NCBI GenBank assembly: GCA_903873045.1
Contig: CAIQND010000683.1
Coordinates: 1-8,761 of the forward strand
Length of the DNA stretch: 8,761 nt
Reading direction: 5' to 3'
From: an uncultured Methylococcaceae bacterium
GTDB taxonomy: Bacteria; Pseudomonadota; Gammaproteobacteria; Methylococcales; Methylomonadaceae
Shown: piece after piece, positions 7,014 to 8,761 of the stretch
How the letters are laid out: every line of letters begins with the position of its first letter
How positions within the stretch are numbered: the first letter of the stretch is position 1
Program-made: the position numbers and the translations under genes
Notes under the pieces: model-generated
Databases searched by the model: none
Seen by the model: only the letters and a program-made list of their open reading frames with translations
What the model was told of the DNA's origin: nothing

Positions 7014-7096
7014 AACGAACCGGCGCGGGTCTTTTTATTCATTTCCTGCATTGTTAAAATAGCCAATAAGGTGCGATCTACTTACTCATCAATGAC

Positions 7097-7308
7097 TATA
7101 ACTCGATGTTCAAGTTTTTAGGTGTAGGCCGGAATAAGACTTTTCGAGCGCAAGCGAGAATAAGCGTTTCCGGCATCCGGTACGAGTGCGCCGGAAACGC
7201 CACCACGCGCTACGCTTGGGTGGCCTTATTCCGGCCTACACCTACACCTCTTGTTTGTTATAGCCGTCTTTGCAGAGTCAAGAATTAAAAACTTGAAGAT
7301 TGAGTATA
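7097..7308. mobile_element. MITE-like inverted-repeat element, 212 bp, in the icd/phoP spacer
   Basis: The ends form a long terminal inverted repeat. TATAACTC...TTCAAGTTTTT (7097-7119) is matched in reverse complement by AAAAACTTGAA...GAGTATA (7287-7308), including an 11-bp perfect inner block and one single-base indel. Inside lies a second, GC-rich palindrome (separate entry). No transposase is encoded, and the 60-codon frame crossing it only follows the palindrome. The ends begin and finish with TATA, compatible with insertion at TA, but the empty site is not available. It is unrelated in sequence to the other two repeats of the window. Confidence 0.7.
7120..7243. repeat. REP-like GC-rich palindrome inside the 212-bp element
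   Basis: AGGTGTAGGCCGGAATAAG (7120-7138) is the exact reverse complement of 7225-7243. Inside it, GCGTTTCCGGC (7164-7174) is the exact reverse complement of GCCGGAAACGC (7190-7200), and CAAGCG (7151-7156) faces CGCTTG (7213-7218). This style (TAGGCCGGAATAAG...CTTATTCCGGCCTA) recalls REP/BIME-type repeats scattered between genes in many gammaproteobacteria. An ACACCT unit is repeated in tandem at its right edge. Confidence 0.75.
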
Positions 7309-7401
7309 AAGTAAGGCAGATAGAATAAAGGGATCGTTGTTTTCCAACATTTTCATGCTGACTTGAATAAAAGGAAACAAGTTTAAATTCAATTCACCGA
7401 T

Positions 7402-7407
7402 TATAAT
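7402..7407 (+). promoter_or_regulatory. Candidate -10 box of the phoP-like gene
   Basis: A perfect TATAAT lies 83 bases before the regulator's ATG. No TTGACA-like -35 sits at the right distance. AGTTTA (7380-7385), a five-base gap and AATTCA (7391-7396) occupy the place where PhoP-activated promoters carry their GTTTA direct repeats, but only the first half is a good match. Autoregulation is possible but unproven. Confidence 0.4.
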
Positions 7408-7490
7408 GGTTCCAGCGTGTCGGCTTAACGTTGATTCTGCTCACCTCACTTGTACGCCATTTCTAAACCGCAAAAACTATTGGAGCAACC

Positions 7491-8168
7491 ATGCGTATTC
7501 TTATCGTTGAAGATGAAGTCATACTCTGTGAACAAATTCAGGAGTATCTGGCTGATAAAGGTTTTGCTGTGGACACGGCACATACCGGTAGCGACGGTTA
7601 TTACATGGGCAAGGAATACCCGATTGATGCAGCGATTATTGACATTGGGCTTCCCGACTTTTCAGGTATTGAACTCATTAAACGCTTACGTAAAGATAAG
7701 GTAAGCATCCCCATTTTAATCCTGACAGCCAGAAGTCGTTGGCAAGAAAAAGTAGAAGGGCTGGAAGCAGGGGCTGATGATTACTTGGTTAAACCTTTTC
7801 AATATGAAGAGTTACTGGCCAGAATTAACGCTGTGATTAGACGCTCGGCAGGGCAAGCGCATCCGGTGTTAACGCATGATAATATTGAACTGGATACCGT
7901 TGCGCAGGAAGTTTCGGTGTCCGGCGTAAAGTTGAAGTTAACCGCTTACGAATACAAGGTACTGGAATATTTAATGTTTCATAAGGGCGAATTGATTTCA
8001 AAATCCGTATTAACGGCACATATTTACGATGAAGACTTTGATCGTGACAGTAATGTTATCGAGGTTTTTATCGGTCGTTTAAGAAGAAAACTCGATCCTG
8101 ACGGCACTCGTAAGCAGATTGAAACCTCAAAGGGACGCGGCTACCGGATTTCTACCGGCCTTTCTTGA
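7491..8168 (+). CDS. phoP: PhoP-like OmpR-family response regulator
   Basis: This 225-residue DNA-binding response regulator has a receiver domain at 1-117, with the acidic pocket E7/D8, phospho-acceptor D51 in IIDIGLPD, T79 and K101. The stretch ILTARSRWQEKVEGLEAGADDYLVKPF-like (77-103) is very close to E. coli PhoP (ILTARESWQDKVEVLSAGADDYVTKPF there). The winged-helix output domain (about 126-222) has KLTAYEYKVLEYL, the VIEVFIGRLRRKL recognition helix and RGYRI. GGAG at 7482-7485 supports the ATG. The next gene is its likely partner kinase, 297 bases downstream, a gap filled almost entirely by nested repeats. The PhoP name rests on receiver similarity. The sensed signal and regulon cannot be read from this window, and QseB/PmrA-like regulators are close relatives. 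Confidence 0.85.
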   Translation: MRILIVEDEVILCEQIQEYLADKGFAVDTAHTGSDGYYMGKEYPIDAAIIDIGLPDFSGIELIKRLRKDKVSIPILILTARSRWQEKVEGLEAGADDYLVKPFQYEELLARINAVIRRSAGQAHPVLTHDNIELDTVAQEVSVSGVKLKLTAYEYKVLEYLMFHKGELISKSVLTAHIYDEDFDRDSNVIEVFIGRLRRKLDPDGTRKQIETSKGRGYRISTGLS

Positions 8169-8231
8169 GCAAGGCATTGCCCCTACCCAATGCCATTAAG
8201 TTAAGCATACCATTGGAGTAAAATCGCTTTA

Positions 8232-8341
8232 TAGATTTTCAGATAAATAATTTCGATGATAACGGATACCATCCCTTTAAGGGATGGTATCCGTGTGGAT
8301 TCAAAACGTCGCGAAATGGAAGTTTAATTTCTGAAAGACTA
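8232..8341. mobile_element. 110-bp nested MITE flanked by TA duplication
   Basis: Copy 1 of the outer repeat reads CGCTTTAGCTG (on its - strand). At the matching point copy 2 reads CGCTTTA, then 110 extra bases, then TAGCTG. The insertion therefore sits at a TA that is present on both sides (8230-8231 and 8342-8343). The inserted piece has terminal inverted repeats TAGATTTTCAGA (8232-8243) and TCTGAAAGACTA (8330-8341), matching at 10 of 12 positions and more weakly for another 11. A TA duplication is typical of IS630/Tc1-mariner elements, so a transposase acting in trans from that family is the natural guess. The element carries no gene. Confidence 0.8.
8263..8293. repeat. Perfect 31-bp palindrome in the nested MITE
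   Basis: CGGATACCATCCCTT (8263-8277) and AAGGGATGGTATCCG (8279-8293) are exact reverse complements around a single T (8278). It lies near the middle of the 110-bp element. As RNA it would form a very stable hairpin in the phoP-phoQ intergenic transcript. It has no T run on either side, so it is not a normal intrinsic terminator. Confidence 0.9.
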
Positions 8342-8465
8342 TAGCTGTTGTGCATGCAATAGCTGAAGCGATTGCACTCCAATTTTTAAACAACTTGCGC
8401 TAAACTTAACGGCATTACCCCCCTACCCTATTGGCACTGCCGATTTCTTATCTAAAAGGCTTTAA

Positions 8466-8761
8466 ATGCGCACTAAATCATTAAGCTTTCGATTACTCAT
8501 TGCAGAAGGTTTGGTTCTGGCCGCCTTCTTTGCACTGGTTGCTATTGTTCTTGAACAAGGCTTTCGTGAAAGTGCCGAACAAGCACTGCGGGAAACCTTA
8601 CAAGTCCAAGCGTACTCACTGTTATCGGCAGCCAAACTGGATAGTGCCGGCGAATTAGTCATGCCTGCCAATTTACATGATCCACGCCTGACAAGCCCTG
8701 GCTCCGGTCTTTACGGCTTTATTCAGCAAGCTAACAAGCCGGTTTGGCACTCCCCTTCAGC
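8466..8761 (+). CDS. PhoQ-like sensor histidine kinase, N-terminal part (runs off window)
   Basis: The first 98 codons are visible and open to the window edge. A short basic N-terminus (MRTKSLSFRL) leads into a hydrophobic membrane helix at about 10-29, followed by the start of a periplasmic sensor domain. This contains RESAEQALRETLQVQAYSLL (34-53), an acidic/Asn linker and SGLYGFIQQANKPVWHS (80-96), which parallels the TLIYDENGQLLWA segment of E. coli PhoQ. The dimerisation/histidine and ATPase domains lie outside the window, so the kinase call rests on this architecture and on the upstream PhoP-like regulator. AAAAGG (8454-8459) is well placed for the ATG. It probably phosphorylates the regulator at D51. 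Confidence 0.8.
   Translation, partial: MRTKSLSFRLLIAEGLVLAAFFALVAIVLEQGFRESAEQALRETLQVQAYSLLSAAKLDSAGELVMPANLHDPRLTSPGSGLYGFIQQANKPVWHSPS

Larger units (their letters stand above)
8189..8416 (+). repeat. MITE-like palindromic repeat, copy 2, split by a nested element
   Basis: The outer unit has terminal inverted repeats AATGCCATTAAGTTAAGC (8189-8206) and GCTAAACTTAACGGCATT (8399-8416), matching at 16 of 18 positions. Without the nested insertion it is about 116 bp, the size of the copy at 5392-5508, to which it aligns in inverted orientation over its full length. CCCCTACCC abuts the left end (8180-8188) and recurs just beyond the right end (8420-8428), possibly a target-site duplication. 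The unit fills almost the whole gap between the phoP-like and phoQ-like genes. No protein is encoded. Confidence 0.8.

Noticed and set aside
7106..7288. 60-codon frame in the icd/phoP spacer
   Set aside because: It lies wholly inside the inverted-repeat element and follows its palindrome, with no ribosome site or protein similarity.
7450..7704. 84-codon frame overlapping the response regulator start
   Set aside because: It is an out-of-frame shadow of the clear PhoP-like gene, which has a good ribosome site at 7482-7485.
8263..8293. Intrinsic terminator between the phoP-like and phoQ-like genes
   Set aside because: The hairpin is perfect, but neither strand has a T run after it. Its place inside a transposon-like unit explains it better.
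8462..8671. 69-codon - strand frame opposite the kinase
   Set aside because: The + strand frame encodes a membrane helix and PhoQ-like sensor segments, and the antisense frame has no recognisable content.

Overview
The window looks like a chromosomal segment of a gammaproteobacterium. The evidence is a cluster of housekeeping genes with clear gammaproteobacterial character: an E. coli-type NADP isocitrate dehydrogenase, RecG, UbiC (ubiquinone pathway), RidA and a PhoP/PhoQ-type two-component pair. A PEP-CTERM-type exported protein implies an exosortase/exopolysaccharide lifestyle. Moderate-to-low GC, AT-rich spacers and abundant small palindromic repeats would fit an aquatic gammaproteobacterium such as a Methylococcales methanotroph. 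That last step is inference, not proof.

Layout. 1-163 is the 3' end of a group II intron on the + strand, with recognisable domains V and VI. 241-618 (-) is a PIN-domain (VapC-like) reading frame whose ends no longer match the family, so it is probably a toxin relic. 619-1404 is a long AT-rich leader without genes. 1405-2100 (+) is a secreted PEP-CTERM protein, followed by a terminator at 2148-2176. On the - strand, ridA (5319-4915), recG (4870-2768) and ubiC (2761-2198) run as one probable transcription unit. icd (6971-5679) lies upstream on the same strand with its own promoter. icd and the + strand phoP-like regulator (7491-8168) diverge around a 519-bp spacer. The phoQ-like kinase begins at 8466 and runs off the window.

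The most notable content is between the genes. A ~117-bp palindromic repeat lies upstream of ridA (5392-5508). A second copy lies in the opposite orientation between phoP and phoQ (8189-8416). Aligning the two shows that the second copy has been split by a 110-bp inverted-repeat element (8232-8341), which sits exactly at a TA that is duplicated on both sides. This is a MITE inside a MITE-like repeat, and the uninterrupted copy elsewhere in the window shows the empty site. A third, unrelated inverted-repeat element (7097-7308) fills the icd/phoP spacer and itself encloses a REP-like palindrome. None of the three carries a transposase gene.

Gene relationships. RidA (enamine detoxification), RecG (fork rescue) and UbiC (first step of ubiquinone synthesis) share a transcript by position rather than by pathway. 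The PhoP/PhoQ-like genes form a signalling pair, but 297 bp of repeat DNA now separate two genes of a kind normally adjacent. I see no CRISPR array, no tRNA or rRNA, and no multi-gene defence or biosynthetic system.
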